Notes under the pieces: generated by a model
Databases searched by the model: none
Told to the model about the DNA's origin: nothing
The model's input: only the letters and a program-made list of their open reading frames with translations
Program-made: the position numbers and the translations under genes
Part shown: positions 39,549 to 52,407 of the stretch, in pieces
Position numbering within the stretch: position 1 is the first letter of the stretch
Layout: each line of letters begins with the position of its first letter
Assembly (NCBI RefSeq): GCF_033898505.1
Contig: NZ_JAXAFK010000004.1
Span: 228,648 to 292,647 of the forward strand
Length of the DNA stretch: 64,000 nt
Direction: 5' to 3'
From: Pectobacterium carotovorum
GTDB taxonomy: Bacteria > Pseudomonadota > Gammaproteobacteria > Enterobacterales > Enterobacteriaceae

Positions 39549-41090
39549 TTACCAGGACTGGGTTGCCTTAAAAGTATCGAGGATGCCTTTAAATTTGCCC
39601 TCGATCTCATCGTTATAAGCGCCAGTTTGGTCGATTTGTTGCAGAAGTTCGCCATGCTCACGGTCAGCATAAGCCAGCAGTGCCGCTTCAAAGCTACCGA
39701 CTTTCGACAGCTCAACATCTTCCAGATAACCACGTTCCGCCGCAAACAGAACCAGAGACTGCTGTGCGACAGACATCGGCGCATACTGTTTCTGCTTCAG
39801 CAACTCGGTCACTTTCTGACCGTGGCTCAACTGCTTACGAGTTGCATCATCAAGGTCGGAAGCGAACTGAGAGAATGCCGCCAGTTCACGGTACTGTGCC
39901 AGAGCGGTACGAATACCACCGGACAGTTTCTTCATGATCTTGGTCTGTGCTGCACCACCCACACGGGATACGGAGATCCCAGGGTTAACCGCAGGACGAA
40001 TACCGGCGTTAAACAGGTTGGATTCCAGGAAGATCTGACCATCGGTAATAGAAATTACGTTGGTCGGAACGAACGCAGAAACGTCACCTGCTTGCGTTTC
40101 GATGATCGGCAGAGCGGTCAACGAACCGGTTTTCCCCTTCACTTCACCCTTGGTGAATGCTTCAACGTAATCGGCGTTAACGCGCGATGCACGCTCCAGC
40201 AAACGGGAGTGGAGATAGAAAACGTCACCAGGATAAGCTTCACGACCTGGTGGACGACGGAGCAGCAGAGAAATCTGACGATAAGCAACGGCCTGTTTGG
40301 ACAGGTCATCATAAATAATCAGCGCATCTTCACCGCGGTCGCGGAAATACTCGCCCATCGCACAGCCGGCATACGGTGCCAGATATTGCAGAGCAGCAGA
40401 CTCGGACGCGGTAGCAACGACAACAATGGTGTTTTCCAGTGCGCCGTGCTCTTCCAGTTTACGCACCACGTTAGAAATCGTGGAAGCTTTCTGGCCGATA
40501 GCGACGTACACACATTTGATGCCAGAATCACGCTGGTTGATGATGGCGTCGATAGCCAGAGCGGTTTTACCCGTCTGACGGTCACCGATAATCAGCTCAC
40601 GCTGACCACGACCGATTGGAATCATGGCGTCAACGGACTTATAGCCCGTTTGTACTGGCTCATCAACGGATTGACGTTCGATAACGCCAGGCGCAATCGC
40701 TTCAACCGCAGAGAAACCGTCGTGATCCAGTGCGCCTTTACCGTCAATCGGTGCGCCCAGCGTGTTGACCACACGACCCAGCAGGCCACGGCCAACTGGA
40801 ACTTCAAGAATACGGCCGGTGCATTTTACTTTCATGCCTTCAGCCAGATCCGCATACGGGCCCATAACTACCGCACCAACGGAGTCGCGCTCCAGGTTCA
40901 GTGCGATCGCATAACGGTTACCCGGCAGAGAGATCATCTCTCCCTGCATCACGTCTGCCAGACCGTGGACGCGGATGATTCCGTCGCTGACGGAAACAAT
41001 AGTACCTTCATTGTGAGCTTCGCTCACCACATTGAACTGAGCAATGCGCTGCTTGATCAGTTCGCTGATTTCGGTGGAATTCAGTTGCAT
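39549..41090 (-). CDS. atpA: ATP synthase F1 subunit alpha
   Basis: 513 residues. Non-catalytic nucleotide-binding subunit with P-loop GDRQTGKT near residue 170, the signature [13 protein letters not shown] in the second half, and an N-terminal [10 protein letters not shown] helix that binds delta. Twelve bp after atpH. Strong codon bias here opens a 610-codon antisense frame, which is an artefact. Confidence 0.98.
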   Translation of the reverse strand: MQLNSTEISELIKQRIAQFNVVSEAHNEGTIVSVSDGIIRVHGLADVMQGEMISLPGNRYAIALNLERDSVGAVVMGPYADLAEGMKVKCTGRILEVPVGRGLLGRVVNTLGAPIDGKGALDHDGFSAVEAIAPGVIERQSVDEPVQTGYKSVDAMIPIGRGQRELIIGDRQTGKTALAIDAIINQRDSGIKCVYVAIGQKASTISNVVRKLEEHGALENTIVVVATASESAALQYLAPYAGCAMGEYFRDRGEDALIIYDDLSKQAVAYRQISLLLRRPPGREAYPGDVFYLHSRLLERASRVNADYVEAFTKGEVKGKTGSLTALPIIETQAGDVSAFVPTNVISITDGQIFLESNLFNAGIRPAVNPGISVSRVGGAAQTKIMKKLSGGIRTALAQYRELAAFSQFASDLDDATRKQLSHGQKVTELLKQKQYAPMSVAQQSLVLFAAERGYLEDVELSKVGSFEAALLAYADREHGELLQQIDQTGAYNDEIEGKFKGILDTFKATQSW

Positions 41091-41102
41091 GCTCCAGTCC
41101 CC

Positions 41103-41636
41103 TTAAGACTGCAAGACGTCTGCCAGACGTTCCAGACGACCGCGAATGCTGCCATCTATCACCATGTCGCCCGCGCGGATAACCACGCCGGCCATGACAG
41201 ACTTATCAATTTTGCAATTCAGCTTCACTTTGCGTGACAGACGTTTTTCCATAGCGGCAGCGATCTTCGACAGCTGCTGCTCACTCAACGTGTTGGCAGA
41301 AATCACATCGACGTCAACCGTCGATTCTAGTGCTGCCCGCAGTTGAATAAATTGTTCCAGTACTTCAGGAAGTACCGGTAAACGTCCGTTTTCGGCCATC
41401 ACCTTAATCAGGTTCTGACCGGCTTCATCAAGTTGATCACCACAAACGGCAATAAACGTTTTTGCCAGCTCAATCGGTGCAACTGCACCGGAAAGCAGCT
41501 CGGCAATCTGCTCATTGCGCGCTACTTCGGCCGAAAACGCCAGCATGTTATGCCAGCGATCCAAGGCCTGATTCTCAACCGCAAAGTCAAAAGCTGCTTT
41601 GGCGTAGGGGCGAGCTACCGTGACAAATTCAGACAT
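41103..41636 (-). CDS. atpH: ATP synthase F1 subunit delta
   Basis: 177 residues. N-terminal six-helix bundle ([23 protein letters not shown]) that sits on top of F1 and a C-terminal domain ending [19 protein letters not shown], with the signature [29 protein letters not shown] split across it. It links the b-subunit stator to alpha. 14 bp after atpF. Confidence 0.97.
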   Translation of the reverse strand: MSEFVTVARPYAKAAFDFAVENQALDRWHNMLAFSAEVARNEQIAELLSGAVAPIELAKTFIAVCGDQLDEAGQNLIKVMAENGRLPVLPEVLEQFIQLRAALESTVDVDVISANTLSEQQLSKIAAAMEKRLSRKVKLNCKIDKSVMAGVVIRAGDMVIDGSIRGRLERLADVLQS

Positions 41637-41650
41637 CAGCCCCTCCCTCC

Positions 41651-42121
41651 TTACAGTTCAGCGACCAGTTTATCAACGATGTCGCTGTTAGCAGCTTCAT
41701 CCACGGAACGTTCAATAATTTTCTCGGCACCGGCAATCGCCAATACGGCAACTTGTTTACGCAGCTCTTCACGAGCACGTTTACGTTCGGCTTCGATTTC
41801 AGCCTGCGCCTGCGCCACAATCTTGTTACGTTCAGCTTCCGCTTCAGCTTTCGCCTCATCCAGGATCTGAGCACGGCGTTTGTTCGCCTGCTCGATGATA
41901 ACCTGAGCATCCGCTTTGGCTTTCTTCAGTTGATCTGTCGCATTGGCCTGAGCCAAGTTCAAATCTTTTTTGGCACGTTCAGCAGAAGCCAAACCGTCAG
42001 CAATTTCTTTCTGACGTTTCTCGATGGCTGCCATCATCGGCGGCCATACATACTTCATGCAGAACCAGACAAACAGGACGAACGCAATGGCCTGGCCGAG
42101 GATTGTTGCATTAATATTCAC
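41651..42121 (-). CDS. atpF: ATP synthase F0 subunit b
   Basis: 156 residues. A single N-terminal membrane helix ([23 protein letters not shown]) then a long charged helix (about 30-150), rich in Ala, Lys and Glu, that dimerises as a coiled coil to form the peripheral stalk. Identical in size to the E. coli protein. Confidence 0.97.
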   Translation of the reverse strand: MNINATILGQAIAFVLFVWFCMKYVWPPMMAAIEKRQKEIADGLASAERAKKDLNLAQANATDQLKKAKADAQVIIEQANKRRAQILDEAKAEAEAERNKIVAQAQAEIEAERKRAREELRKQVAVLAIAGAEKIIERSVDEAANSDIVDKLVAEL

Positions 42122-42184
42122 AGCACAATGCCTCTTTCAAAGTTAAATAAGTTGATGTTTTAACCTCAGCAGAAAACATTCTGC

Positions 42185-42442
<258 letters not shown>

Positions 42443-42473
42443 TCAGTTAAAAACGTTATTTGTTGAAAGAAAA

Positions 42474-43680
<1,207 letters not shown>

Positions 43681-43773
43681 GACGTTTGCTCTCTCCGTAC
43701 CTTTTCAGAGGTATACCGAATGACGTATAAAACTGCCTTTACACCACTGAGTCAAGCAGCAAAAAACGAGCAA

Positions 43774-43779
43774 ATTATA
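43774..43779 (-). promoter_or_regulatory. Candidate -10 element of the atp operon (TATAAT)
   Basis: Perfect TATAAT on the minus strand, 94 bp upstream of atpI. A well-spaced -35 is not obvious, so only the -10 is proposed. Confidence 0.5.
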
Positions 43780-44233
43780 CGGGTCATACCTGCGAATTCA
43801 ATCGATAAGTAGCGAAAAGGTGAACAATTATTTAAATTTCTTTCTGAAGCCCCGTTTTTACTAACAATCATCCCTTATCATGTCTGGTGTAATTAATTTC
43901 TAAAGGCCTCTAATCTGTGATGTGACTCACATAAAAGGCTTTACGACTATTTATAACAGAACGTGTTTTTTTTTGTCTTTAGCAAAATAAGCTATTTATT
44001 TTATTTAACTTCAATAAGTTATAAAAATATCTATTCAAAAAACGCAACAAACAACGTTTCAACCGACTATTGACATTATTGATATCGTTTTTTTACTCAA
44101 TTAACACAAAAATAACTAAATTTTGATGCCAATGATTTATTTTCGTTCGTTATTATTCAGTGCGAAAGCAAAAGGACAACGTTGAAAAAACGAAGATGTA
44201 AAATTTCAGTGATCGTGATGCATTCTGGAACGC

Positions 44234-44256
44234 TGCCACCGATAAACGAGGTGGCA
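44234..44256 (-). terminator. Hairpin downstream of rsmG
   Basis: TGCCACC / GGTGGCA with a 9-nt loop, about 48 bp past the rsmG stop. No following T-run, so termination is unproven. Confidence 0.4.
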
Positions 44257-44303
44257 ACTTCACACGCAATATTTAGTTATAATTTTTTTGATAAAAAACA
44301 AAA

Positions 44304-44924
44304 TTAGTTTGGTTTAAGCACGACCAAATGGCGCTCGCCTTCCAGTTCGGGGACAGATAAGCGAACGACCTGATCCAATAGGACACCTTGTGGCAAAGAT
44401 GACAATTCATCCTCTGGAAGTACACCTTTTAGCGCATAAAATCGCCCTGTCGATCTGGCAGGAAGATGGCTGCACCAGCTAATCATGTCATGCAGAGAGG
44501 CAAATGCCCGACTGATCACGCCATCAAAAGGTGGCTCTGCTGGAAATTCCTCAACGCGACTTTGCACCGGCGTGATGTTTTCAAGCTGCAGTTCATGCTG
44601 AACCTGACGCAGGAAACGTACGCGCTTACCCAGGCTATCCAGCAAGGTAAAGTGCGAATCAGGGCGAACAATCGCTAATGGAATCCCCGGCAACCCAGGC
44701 CCCGTCCCCACATCGATAAAACGTTGCCCGTGTAAATGCGGCTCAACCACGATGCTGTCCATGATGTGACGGACAAGCATTTGCTGCGGATCGCGTACCG
44801 ACGTCAGGTTGTAAGCTTTGTTCCACTTATTCAGCATGTCAACATACTGTATCAGAAGATTTTTTTGCTTATCTGAAATCACAATGCCAGCCGCGTTTAG
44901 CAGATTATCGAGTGTGTTGCGCAC
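44304..44924 (-). CDS. rsmG: 16S rRNA (guanine527-N7)-methyltransferase RsmG
   Basis: 206 residues. SAM-binding glycine motif [14 protein letters not shown] in the first half, [17 protein letters not shown] before it, and [14 protein letters not shown] later, all typical of RsmG (GidB). It methylates G527 in the 530 loop of 16S rRNA. Downstream of mnmG (82 bp, with a partial terminator between), the classical gidAB arrangement next to oriC. Confidence 0.97.
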   Translation of the reverse strand: MRNTLDNLLNAAGIVISDKQKNLLIQYVDMLNKWNKAYNLTSVRDPQQMLVRHIMDSIVVEPHLHGQRFIDVGTGPGLPGIPLAIVRPDSHFTLLDSLGKRVRFLRQVQHELQLENITPVQSRVEEFPAEPPFDGVISRAFASLHDMISWCSHLPARSTGRFYALKGVLPEDELSSLPQGVLLDQVVRLSVPELEGERHLVVLKPN

Positions 44925-44954
44925 AATAAGATCCCGATGAAAAATATGAGGTTA

Positions 44955-44985
44955 ATAATAAAAATAGCCGGATAACCGGCTATTT
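44955..44985 (-). terminator. Terminator-like hairpin between mnmG and rsmG
   Basis: 10-bp stem AAATAGCCGG / CCGGCTATTT with a 4-nt loop. On the minus strand T-rich sequence follows (TTTTTATTATT). It probably lowers rsmG transcription relative to mnmG. Confidence 0.75.
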
Positions 44986-45006
44986 AGGGGATAAGTTTAC
45001 CTTAAA

Positions 45007-46896
45007 TCAGGCGCTGCGGCGCAGCAGACCCTGTTTTTTAAGCCAGATCAGCAGAATGGAAATTGCCGCAGGCGTAATACCGGAAATCCGTGAAGCCTGA
45101 CCGATAGACGAAGGTTTGTGGTCGTTCAGTTTGGCAATAACCTCATTGGACAGCCCGTTAACCTGCTTGTAGTCCAGATCGGCAGGCAGCAACGTATTTT
45201 CATTACGCAGCTGTTTCTCGATTTCATCCTGTTGACGAGCAATATATCCTTCGTATTTGACCTGAATTTCAACCTGTTCAGCAGCCTGCTCGTCGGTTAA
45301 TCCCGGAGCAAACAGCGGCAGCGCAGTAAGCTGAACGTAATCCACTTCAGGGCGACGCAGCAGCTCTTCACCGTTCGCTTCACGCGACAACGGCGTTTTC
45401 AGCAGCGAGTTAACTTGATCTAACTGCTCAGACTGTGGGTGAACGTGAATATCGCGCAGGCGCTGGCGCTCTTTTTCAATATTCTCGAGTTTCTCGTTGA
45501 AACGTGCCCAGCGATGATCGTCGACCATCCCCAGCTCGCGACCCATTTCAGTCAAACGCAGATCGGCGTTATCTTCGCGCAGCATCAGACGATATTCGGC
45601 ACGCGACGTAAACATACGGTAGGGTTCTTTCGTCCCCAGCGTACAGAGGTCGTCAACCAACACGCCGAGATAGGCCTGATCGCGACGCGGTGACCAGCCT
45701 TCCTTATCGGCAGCTAATCGAGCCGCATTCAGCCCTGCCAGCATGCCCTGCGCAGCGGCTTCTTCGTATCCTGTTGTGCCGTTGATTTGTCCGGCGAAGA
45801 ACAGGCCATGAACAAATTTGTTTTCCAGCGTTGGTTTCAGATCGCGGGGATCGAAGAAATCGTACTCAATGGCGTAGCCAGGGCGAACAATGCGTGCATT
45901 TTCCATTCCTGCCATTGAACGAACAATCTGCCACTGAACGTCAAACGGCAAACTGGTTGAGATCCCGTTAGGATAAATTTCGTTACTGGTCAGGCCTTCT
46001 GGCTCAAGGAAGATCTGATGCGTATTTCGATCGGCAAAACGCATGACTTTGTCTTCGATCGATGGGCAATAACGCGGGCCGATCCCTTCGATGATCCCGG
46101 CATACATCGGGCTACGATCCAGATTATTACGGATCACATCATGGGTTTTCTCGTTGGTATGCGTGATGTAGCACGGCATTTGCGCCGGATGCTGGCTCGC
46201 ATTCCCCAGGAATGAGAAAACCGGCATTGGGTTGTCACCGTGCTGTTGAGCTAGCACGCTAAAATCGATCGTTCTGGCGTCAATACGCGGCGGAGTACCG
46301 GTTTTCAGGCGGTTAACGCGCAGAGGCAGCTCACGCAGGCGACGTGCCAGCGGAATAGAAGGCGGATCGCCTGCACGCCCACCGCTGTAGTTGTCCAGCC
46401 CGATGTGAATCTTGCCGTCAAGGAAAGTGCCTACCGTTAATACGACGGCTTTCGCACGAAATTTTAGTCCCATCTGGGTTACGGCACCAACGACACGATC
46501 GTTTTCCACAATCAGATCGTCAACAGCCTGCTGGAAGATCATCAGGTTTGGCTGATTCTCCAACGCGGTGCGAACCGCCTGACGGTAGAGTACGCGATCC
46601 GCTTGCGCGCGAGTGGCTCTGACCGCTGGGCCTTTACTGCTGTTTAGTATCCTAAACTGTATACCTGCCTGGTCAACGGCGCGCGCCATCAACCCTCCCA
46701 TGGCATCGATCTCTTTAACCAGATGGCCTTTTCCAATACCGCCAATCGCCGGGTTACAAGACATTTGTCCCAGCGTATCAATATTGTGTGTGAGTAAAAG
46801 CGTCTGTTGGCCCATTCGGGCAGAAGCCATCGCAGCTTCTGTTCCGGCATGACCGCCACCAATCACGATGACGTCAAATGGATCTGGATAAAACAT
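45007..46896 (-). CDS. mnmG: tRNA uridine-5-carboxymethylaminomethyl(34) synthesis enzyme MnmG (GidA)
   Basis: 629 residues from [22 protein letters not shown] at 46896, the E. coli length; the in-frame extension to 46992 runs toward oriC and is not expected to be translated. FAD-binding motif GGGHAG (14-19), the two family signatures ([11 protein letters not shown] and [16 protein letters not shown]) and a C-terminal MnmE-binding helical domain. Works with MnmE (3276-4640) on tRNA wobble uridines. Transcription leaves oriC and influences its topology in E. coli. Confidence 0.97.
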   Translation of the reverse strand: MFYPDPFDVIVIGGGHAGTEAAMASARMGQQTLLLTHNIDTLGQMSCNPAIGGIGKGHLVKEIDAMGGLMARAVDQAGIQFRILNSSKGPAVRATRAQADRVLYRQAVRTALENQPNLMIFQQAVDDLIVENDRVVGAVTQMGLKFRAKAVVLTVGTFLDGKIHIGLDNYSGGRAGDPPSIPLARRLRELPLRVNRLKTGTPPRIDARTIDFSVLAQQHGDNPMPVFSFLGNASQHPAQMPCYITHTNEKTHDVIRNNLDRSPMYAGIIEGIGPRYCPSIEDKVMRFADRNTHQIFLEPEGLTSNEIYPNGISTSLPFDVQWQIVRSMAGMENARIVRPGYAIEYDFFDPRDLKPTLENKFVHGLFFAGQINGTTGYEEAAAQGMLAGLNAARLAADKEGWSPRRDQAYLGVLVDDLCTLGTKEPYRMFTSRAEYRLMLREDNADLRLTEMGRELGMVDDHRWARFNEKLENIEKERQRLRDIHVHPQSEQLDQVNSLLKTPLSREANGEELLRRPEVDYVQLTALPLFAPGLTDEQAAEQVEIQVKYEGYIARQQDEIEKQLRNENTLLPADLDYKQVNGLSNEVIAKLNDHKPSSIGQASRISGITPAAISILLIWLKKQGLLRRSA

Positions 46897-46989
46897 GGTA
46901 CTGCTCCTCGCATTATTGCGAATGATGAGTGGTGAACGATCGTTATTTGCCCTGGGGTGGGGGATTCTACTCAACTTTGAGCCAACGAC

Positions 46990-47275
46990 CAAGTCCGTTG
47001 GATCCTCGTTAATTAAAGAAAGATCTTTTTATTTAAAGATCTCTTTATTAGATCTCTTATTAGGATCGTCGTGTTGTGTGGATAAGTGATTATTCACATT
47101 AAAGATCAAGAGAATGGCGTTGATCCTTACCTGTGAATGATCGGTGATCCTGGCCAGTATAAGCTGGGATCTTAATGCGGGTTTATACACAGGACAAAAA
47201 ATGAACTTGGGTTATTATTGGGATAACTACGGCTTTTACACCTGAATTAAGTATAGTTATCCACATTCAACTGCC
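46990..47275. other. oriC: Chromosomal replication origin oriC
   Basis: Non-coding region between mnmG and mioC with the full enterobacterial origin design. Three AT-rich 13-mers: L GATCTTTTTATTT (47022-47034), M GATCTCTTTATTA (47038-47050), R GATCTCTTATTAG (47051-47063). DnaA boxes R1 TGTGGATAA (47077-47085), R2 TTATACACA (47183-47191), R3-like TTGGGATAA (47218-47226), R4 TTATCCACA (47257-47265). Ten GATC sites lie within 47001-47171, for SeqA/Dam control. The block TGTGAATGATCGGTGATCC (47132-47150) is conserved with E. coli and covers the Fis region. Confidence 0.97.
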
Positions 47276-47287
47276 GAATATTTAATC

Positions 47288-47731
47288 TTATTTGAGTAAA
47301 TTAACCCACGATCCTAGCCATTCTTCAGCCGGATCTTCAGGAATCTGATGCTGGGTGATGTCGATCTCGAGGATGTCCCCGATCCGTTTAGCCCCTAACT
47401 GAGTCAGCACACGATCCGCTGTTTGGATCGCGCCACAAAACGTATCGTACTCTCTGCTACCGATCCCTATCGCACCAAAGCTCATCTGAGAAAGATCGGG
47501 CTTCTGTTGTTCCAACTGGTCAAACAGCGCTTTCAGGTTATCAGGAAATTCCCCGGCACCGTGGGTGGAGGTCACCACCAGCCATACACCGCTCTTAGGC
47601 AGTGCATCAAGCTCAGGACCGTGCAGAAGTTCAGTGGAAAAATCATCCTTCTCCAGCAGTTCAGCCAAATGCTCTGCGACGTATTCGGCGCTGCCAAGGG
47701 TACTGCCACTGATCAAGGTAATGTCTGCCAT
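47288..47731 (-). CDS. mioC: Flavodoxin-like protein MioC
   Basis: 147 residues from MADITLISGSTLGSAEYVAEHLAE at 47731 (E. coli length); the longer frame to 47761 runs into the promoter. FMN-binding loop SGSTLGSAE (8-16), STHGAGEFPDN (residues 58-68) and GIGSREYDTFCGA. A small flavodoxin needed for biotin synthase activity in E. coli. Transcription of mioC runs into oriC and is controlled by DnaA through the box at 47791-47799. It ends 23 bp from the R4 box. Confidence 0.95.
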   Translation of the reverse strand: MADITLISGSTLGSAEYVAEHLAELLEKDDFSTELLHGPELDALPKSGVWLVVTSTHGAGEFPDNLKALFDQLEQQKPDLSQMSFGAIGIGSREYDTFCGAIQTADRVLTQLGAKRIGDILEIDITQHQIPEDPAEEWLGSWVNLLK

Positions 47732-47790
47732 AGCGATCCCATCTGATAAAAGACGGGACATTGTACGCTGTGATCTGGCTGGGATCTACC

Positions 47791-47799
47791 TGTGGATAA
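47791..47799. promoter_or_regulatory. DnaA box at the mioC promoter (TGTGGATAA)
   Basis: Exact DnaA box in the 89-bp asnC-mioC gap. In E. coli DnaA represses mioC from a box at this place. Confidence 0.75.
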
Positions 47800-47820
47800 T
47801 ATGGGTATAGGAAAAAAGCA

Positions 47821-48282
47821 TTACGGCGCGATCGTCCGCATGATGGGGTTCTGCAGGGAGATGAGTGTTTCAGTGGACTGAATTTCATCAATGGTTTGGA
47901 TCTTGTTGATAAGTACATGTTGCAGCGCTTCTATCGAGCGGCACATGACCTTAATAAAGATGCTGTAATGCCCGGTGGTGTAGTAGGCCTCGACCACTTC
48001 TTCCAGATTGTTCAGCTTCTCCAGCGCCGAGGGATAATCTTTGGCGCTTTTCAGAATGATGCCGATAAAGCAGCACACGTCATAGCCCAGCTGTTTTGGG
48101 TTCACGTCCAGACGCGTACCGACAATGATGCCCGCCTGTTTCATTTTTTCCACTCGAACGTGGATTGTCCCCGGACTGACGGAAAACTGTTTTGCCAGTT
48201 CGGCATACGGGGTGCGTGCATTTTCCATTAAGGCGGAAAGAATGCCGCGATCGAGATTATCGATCTGATAAATTTCTGCCAC
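47821..48282 (-). CDS. asnC: Transcriptional regulator AsnC (Lrp/AsnC family)
   Basis: 153 residues. N-terminal helix-turn-helix (NARTPYAELAKQFSVSPGTIHVRVEKMKQAGII, about 16-50) and C-terminal RAM ligand-binding domain (CCFIGIILKSAKDYPSALEKLNNLEEVVEAYYTTGHYSIFIKVMC). Activates the divergent asnA gene when asparagine is low. Between mioC and asnA as in E. coli. Confidence 0.96.
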   Translation of the reverse strand: MAEIYQIDNLDRGILSALMENARTPYAELAKQFSVSPGTIHVRVEKMKQAGIIVGTRLDVNPKQLGYDVCCFIGIILKSAKDYPSALEKLNNLEEVVEAYYTTGHYSIFIKVMCRSIEALQHVLINKIQTIDEIQSTETLISLQNPIMRTIAP

Positions 48283-48434
48283 TTTGAGCCTCCTATTTTA
48301 GCGAATAATGATTTTATACCGCTATAAAATGACGGATTAAAAGCACAAGAGCAATTTATCCATAAGATTATTGAATGGCTAGCGGTTTTTATTGCTTAAT
48401 GAATAACTAAATACGATGAATAAGAGACGCGGCA

Positions 48435-49427
48435 ATGAAAAAGCAGTACATCGAAAAACAGCAGCAAATCAGCTTCGTTAAATCTTTCTTCTCCAGCCAG
48501 CTGGAGCAGCTTCTGGGATTGATTGAAGTCCAGGCACCGATTCTTAGCCGTATCGGCGATGGCACGCAGGATAACTTGTCCGGTACGGAAAAAGCGGTGC
48601 AGGTTAAGGTGAAAGCCCTGCCGGATTCCACATTTGAAGTGGTGCACTCACTGGCTAAATGGAAACGTAAAACGCTGGGCGCGTATGATTTTAGCTTCGG
48701 CGAAGGCATCTATACCCACATGAAGGCACTGCGCCCGGACGAAGATCGTCTGAGCCCGATCCACTCGGTCTATGTCGATCAGTGGGACTGGGAGCGCGTG
48801 ATGGGAGACGGCGAGCGTCATGCTGAGTATCTGAAATCGACGGTGACGCGTATTTATCAAGGCATTAAAGCGACGGAAGCCGCAGTACATCAGGCGTTTG
48901 GTATTCAGCCTTTCCTGCCGGAACAGATTCACTTTGTGCACACCGAAACGTTGCTGCAGCGCTATCCCGATCTGGATGCCAAAGGACGTGAACGCGCTAT
49001 TGCTAAAGAATTGGGTGCCGTTTTCCTGATTGGGATTGGCGGTAAGCTGTCCAGCGGGCACTCTCATGATGTGCGTGCGCCGGATTATGATGACTGGACG
49101 ACTCCAGGCGAGCAGGAACTGGCGGGTCTGAACGGCGATATCGTCGTGTGGAACCCGGTTCTGAACGATGCGTTTGAGATTTCATCCATGGGCATCCGTG
49201 TCGATGCGGAAGCGTTAACACGCCAGCTGGCGCTGACGCAGGATGAAGAACGTCTGAAGCTGGAATGGCATCAGGCGCTGCTGCGCGGTGAGATGCCGCA
49301 AACGATCGGCGGGGGAATCGGTCAGTCTCGCCTGGTCATGCTGCTGCTGCAATTGTCGCACATTGGTCAGGTTCAGTGCGGCGTGTGGCCACAGCCGCTG
49401 CGTGAGTCGGTTTCCGGCCTGCTTTAA
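48435..49427 (+). CDS. asnA: Asparagine synthetase A (ammonia-dependent)
   Basis: 330 residues, class II aminoacyl-tRNA synthetase-like fold. Motifs: [24 protein letters not shown] near 33-57, [25 protein letters not shown], and the C-terminal [17 protein letters not shown]-binding motif. Makes asparagine from aspartate and ammonia. Divergent from asnC (152 bp). Its stop codon overlaps the stop of convergent viaA by 4 bases, leaving no room for a separate terminator. Confidence 0.97.
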   Translation: MKKQYIEKQQQISFVKSFFSSQLEQLLGLIEVQAPILSRIGDGTQDNLSGTEKAVQVKVKALPDSTFEVVHSLAKWKRKTLGAYDFSFGEGIYTHMKALRPDEDRLSPIHSVYVDQWDWERVMGDGERHAEYLKSTVTRIYQGIKATEAAVHQAFGIQPFLPEQIHFVHTETLLQRYPDLDAKGRERAIAKELGAVFLIGIGGKLSSGHSHDVRAPDYDDWTTPGEQELAGLNGDIVVWNPVLNDAFEISSMGIRVDAEALTRQLALTQDEERLKLEWHQALLRGEMPQTIGGGIGQSRLVMLLLQLSHIGQVQCGVWPQPLRESVSGLL

Positions 49428-50902
49428 TACGCTTTGCCGTGCTGCCAGCGGCGCATTAAGCGGCTTTTTAACCCGGTATCAAAGCGCCAGATATGGTCAA
49501 AGATGTGCATGATGCCGGGTTTGCCATGATCGGACATCGCTACAGCATGGAAACGATGCTGTAGCTGCCTCTGACGGCTTTTCACCTTATTGACCACCTC
49601 ATCCGGCAATCGCTGGGCGATAAAATCCGAAATCACCACGGCGTCGGCGTCATGCCAAAGCGCGTCATCCATCTTATCCAGCAGCGCTGACAGACAGGCA
49701 CTCATATCCGTGCCGCCGCGGAAGGACTGGCTGAGAAAACGTATCGCCTGCTCTAATCCATCCGCAGATGTGAGTTCGTATTTCACCACGCCGGTAGAAA
49801 ACAGCATGATGTAGCAGCGGCGGTTGTCGGCGAGCGCGATGCGCATCAGCGCCAGACAGAAGGCTTTGGCACAGCGCTCATTAAAGCCGCCCATCGAGCC
49901 TGACGTATCAACGCAGACGATAAACGGGCCACGCGGCTGCTGTTCGTTTTGCTGATGCACTACAGGACGTTCCGTGATTTTCTCGCGCCAGCTCTCACCT
50001 TGTAAGCGGTATGTCAGCAGCCGATGTTCCAGCAGACGGCGATAAAATTCGTATTCCAGTTCGCTGATGCCCAACGTGGCCAGCTCTGTCGGCATCAAAC
50101 GCAGGATATCGTCGCTCTGATGTACGCCGCTGACCTGCTCAGGTACGGTGGCGGGTTCCCGTACGCTTACCCGGAAGGCTTCTTTCGGGGCTTCCTGTGT
50201 AAGGATGGATTTGGTTTCCCGGCTGCGTCCCAGACGTTCCGCCAGTTTCTGCAATGCGGGCTGGCGTTGCAGGAACGCGCCAAAATCCAATAACTGGCGG
50301 GGATCGGTTTGAATACGCTGTGCGGCGCTGAGATCCCAGAGTCGTCCGGCCGCATGTTCATTTTCGGCCAAAATCGGTTCGAGCTTGCCGCTGAGCGTCA
50401 GGCGCTGTTGCAGTTCATCCAGCAGGATTTCCCGTTCTTGCTCCATCAACTGCTGATGCAGTGAAACGGTTTGCAGTGTGAGGCTCAACCGCCAGCGTTG
50501 AAGAAAGAGTGCGTGGAGCCCACTCGTTACCTTCTGTCCTAAGGTTCTCTCTGGGGCAGTGATAAGCTGCGAAGCCTGCGTCAGAAACGGTGACTCCACG
50601 GTGTTCAGCGTATCCATAATCGCAGGCAGGCGCGTCTGAAAAGTCTGATTGTCGATCGATTGTGAACGTTGATAGCAGCTAAATTCTTTTTCCAGCTCTG
50701 GCGGTACCTGGGTGGTGCGCAGGCGCTGCTTTAAGGTCTCTTTCCAGTGAGGCAGGTCATTGAGTAACGCGGACTTCAGGCTGGGGTACTTTTCAAAGAA
50801 GAAAGCGAGCTGGGGCGTTGCCAGCAGCGTGACGACAAGATCGTCCAGCAGTTCGTTTTCATCGATAGACAGCAGCATTTCCAGTGATTCCAGCGTGATC
50901 AT
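49424..50902 (-). CDS. viaA: ViaA, VWA-domain partner of RavA
   Basis: 492 residues from [12 protein letters not shown] at 50902, close to E. coli ViaA (483); the 33 extra codons in frame overlap ravA and are not conserved. Helical N-terminal part, then a C-terminal von Willebrand A domain (about 325-480) with the MIDAS motif DTSGSMGGF, conserved RGGTD, and [10 protein letters not shown]. Binds RavA and is linked to respiratory complex I and fumarate reductase in E. coli. Five bp after ravA. Confidence 0.96.
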   Translation of the reverse strand: MITLESLEMLLSIDENELLDDLVVTLLATPQLAFFFEKYPSLKSALLNDLPHWKETLKQRLRTTQVPPELEKEFSCYQRSQSIDNQTFQTRLPAIMDTLNTVESPFLTQASQLITAPERTLGQKVTSGLHALFLQRWRLSLTLQTVSLHQQLMEQEREILLDELQQRLTLSGKLEPILAENEHAAGRLWDLSAAQRIQTDPRQLLDFGAFLQRQPALQKLAERLGRSRETKSILTQEAPKEAFRVSVREPATVPEQVSGVHQSDDILRLMPTELATLGISELEYEFYRRLLEHRLLTYRLQGESWREKITERPVVHQQNEQQPRGPFIVCVDTSGSMGGFNERCAKAFCLALMRIALADNRRCYIMLFSTGVVKYELTSADGLEQAIRFLSQSFRGGTDMSACLSALLDKMDDALWHDADAVVISDFIAQRLPDEVVNKVKSRQRQLQHRFHAVAMSDHGKPGIMHIFDHIWRFDTGLKSRLMRRWQHGKAY

Positions 50903-50907
50903 CGGCG

Positions 50908-52407
50908 TTAATCCTGTTGCTCTGATTGCTGGATTTGCTCGGCAACCTGTTGCAGGCTGGCTTCTATTTTGGCCAGCCACTCGCTGGGAACAAACAGGCA
51001 AGGCTGATGCTGGCTGAATAAGCGGCGCTGTTCACGCAGCTGCATGTTCAGCTTTTCATATTCATCGGTAATTTCGGCAGGAAGCGCACAATCGCGTTTT
51101 TCCGGCAGAGAAAGAATAGAGGATTGCAGACTAATATCGCGAACGGTTAGATGTTGACGATCGTCCACCACCAGATCGAGGCGTTGGGTAAAGCCGATAC
51201 CGTTGAGCTTACCTCGGATCTCTCCCCCTTTCTGTAGCCAGCTTTGTAGGGCATTCTTCTCAATGATCAGATGGTTGACTTCAATATCGTGCAGGATCAG
51301 CGGGCGTTGCAGCACCAGTTCCATGGTTTCTGTGGTAACCGTGTCAGGCAAGGAGTAATGGAATTTCCGGCCGAGGAAGTGCCCTTGTTTTTCTACCGAA
51401 AATGCCTGTAATTCGCTTTGTTCACGCTGGAATTGTTGGCGTTTGGTATTCACCTGCTGCAGGCGGAACAGCAGGCTTTTTTGCTGGTAGGCGTGTTCGG
51501 TAATCAACAGCTCAAGCTGGTGTTCAATGAGCGTCAAGGTGCTTTGGTCATGCCAGAGACAGTCTTTCAGAAGAATGATATCAACCGGTGTAATGGCGTC
51601 CCGGCCGCAGAAAAACGCACTGGCCTGAAGTAGACGCAGGGCTTTTTTCCAGCGTCGATCGGAAATGTAAGGGGCCTGTTCCAGCGTATCGAGCTGCTGG
51701 CGTAGCGTGTAAATCAGTTCAAAACCGGCTTCCGGCAGTGCAATGTGCTCAATGTCCTTTTGCCACTGTTGGTACTCTTCATCGCTGACGCTGAGAGCGG
51801 GCGGAACGGGGTTATCGCGTTCGCTGCTGTTGTTCACGAGGAGCGCCCGGAAATTCTGTTTTTCCTGAACACGATCGAGCCACAGGCGGATAAGCATACG
51901 GTCGTAAAGCGCTTCCAGGCCGCCATCAGCCTCTGGTAGTTCATTCGAGGCCGCGACCAGCAGGCGCATTGGGATGGTGTCTTCGCTGTTGCCGTTACGG
52001 AAACGCCGCTCGTTAATAGCCGTCAGCAGGGTGTTCAAAATGGCGGGACCCGCTTTCCAGATTTCATCCAGAAACACGATTTCGGCTTCCGGCAGATAGC
52101 CCGCGGTCAGACGCTGATAGCGGCCTTCATCTTTTAACGCCTGAATGGAAAGGGGGCCGAATACCTCTTCCGGGGTGGAAAAGCGGGTCATCAGGTACTC
52201 AAACGCATTCGCATGACGAAACGCGAATTTAAGACGCCGAGCGATCATACTTTTGGCTATACCTGGCGGCCCCAGCAGAAAAACACTTTCTCCGCTTAGC
52301 GCTGCCAGCAGACAGAGACGAATGGCGTGTTGTCTTTCGTAGAGTCCGTGTTCTAGCGCATGGCTGAGACGAGAAATTCTTTCAGCCAATGCCGCAGTTT
52401 GACGCAT
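50908..52407 (-). CDS. ravA: ATPase RavA (MoxR AAA+ family)
   Basis: 499 residues. AAA+ core with Walker A GPPGIAKS near 46-53 (the alanine before KS is normal in RavA), Walker [11 protein letters not shown], sensor regions, and the family tail domain (LARA-type, with beta-sheet around 330-440) that binds the lysine decarboxylase LdcI in E. coli. C-terminus glutamine-rich. First gene of ravA-viaA. Confidence 0.96.
   Translation of the reverse strand: MRQTAALAERISRLSHALEHGLYERQHAIRLCLLAALSGESVFLLGPPGIAKSMIARRLKFAFRHANAFEYLMTRFSTPEEVFGPLSIQALKDEGRYQRLTAGYLPEAEIVFLDEIWKAGPAILNTLLTAINERRFRNGNSEDTIPMRLLVAASNELPEADGGLEALYDRMLIRLWLDRVQEKQNFRALLVNNSSERDNPVPPALSVSDEEYQQWQKDIEHIALPEAGFELIYTLRQQLDTLEQAPYISDRRWKKALRLLQASAFFCGRDAITPVDIILLKDCLWHDQSTLTLIEHQLELLITEHAYQQKSLLFRLQQVNTKRQQFQREQSELQAFSVEKQGHFLGRKFHYSLPDTVTTETMELVLQRPLILHDIEVNHLIIEKNALQSWLQKGGEIRGKLNGIGFTQRLDLVVDDRQHLTVRDISLQSSILSLPEKRDCALPAEITDEYEKLNMQLREQRRLFSQHQPCLFVPSEWLAKIEASLQQVAEQIQQSEQQD

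Larger units (their letters stand above)
43681..44303. other. atpI-rsmG intergenic region (atp promoter region)
   Basis: 623 bp, strongly AT-rich, with no credible gene. It must hold the atp promoters; a TATAAT on the minus strand at 43774-43779 is the best -10. A hairpin of 7 bp (44234-44256) lies past the rsmG stop. The size of the gap is like that in E. coli. Confidence 0.6.
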
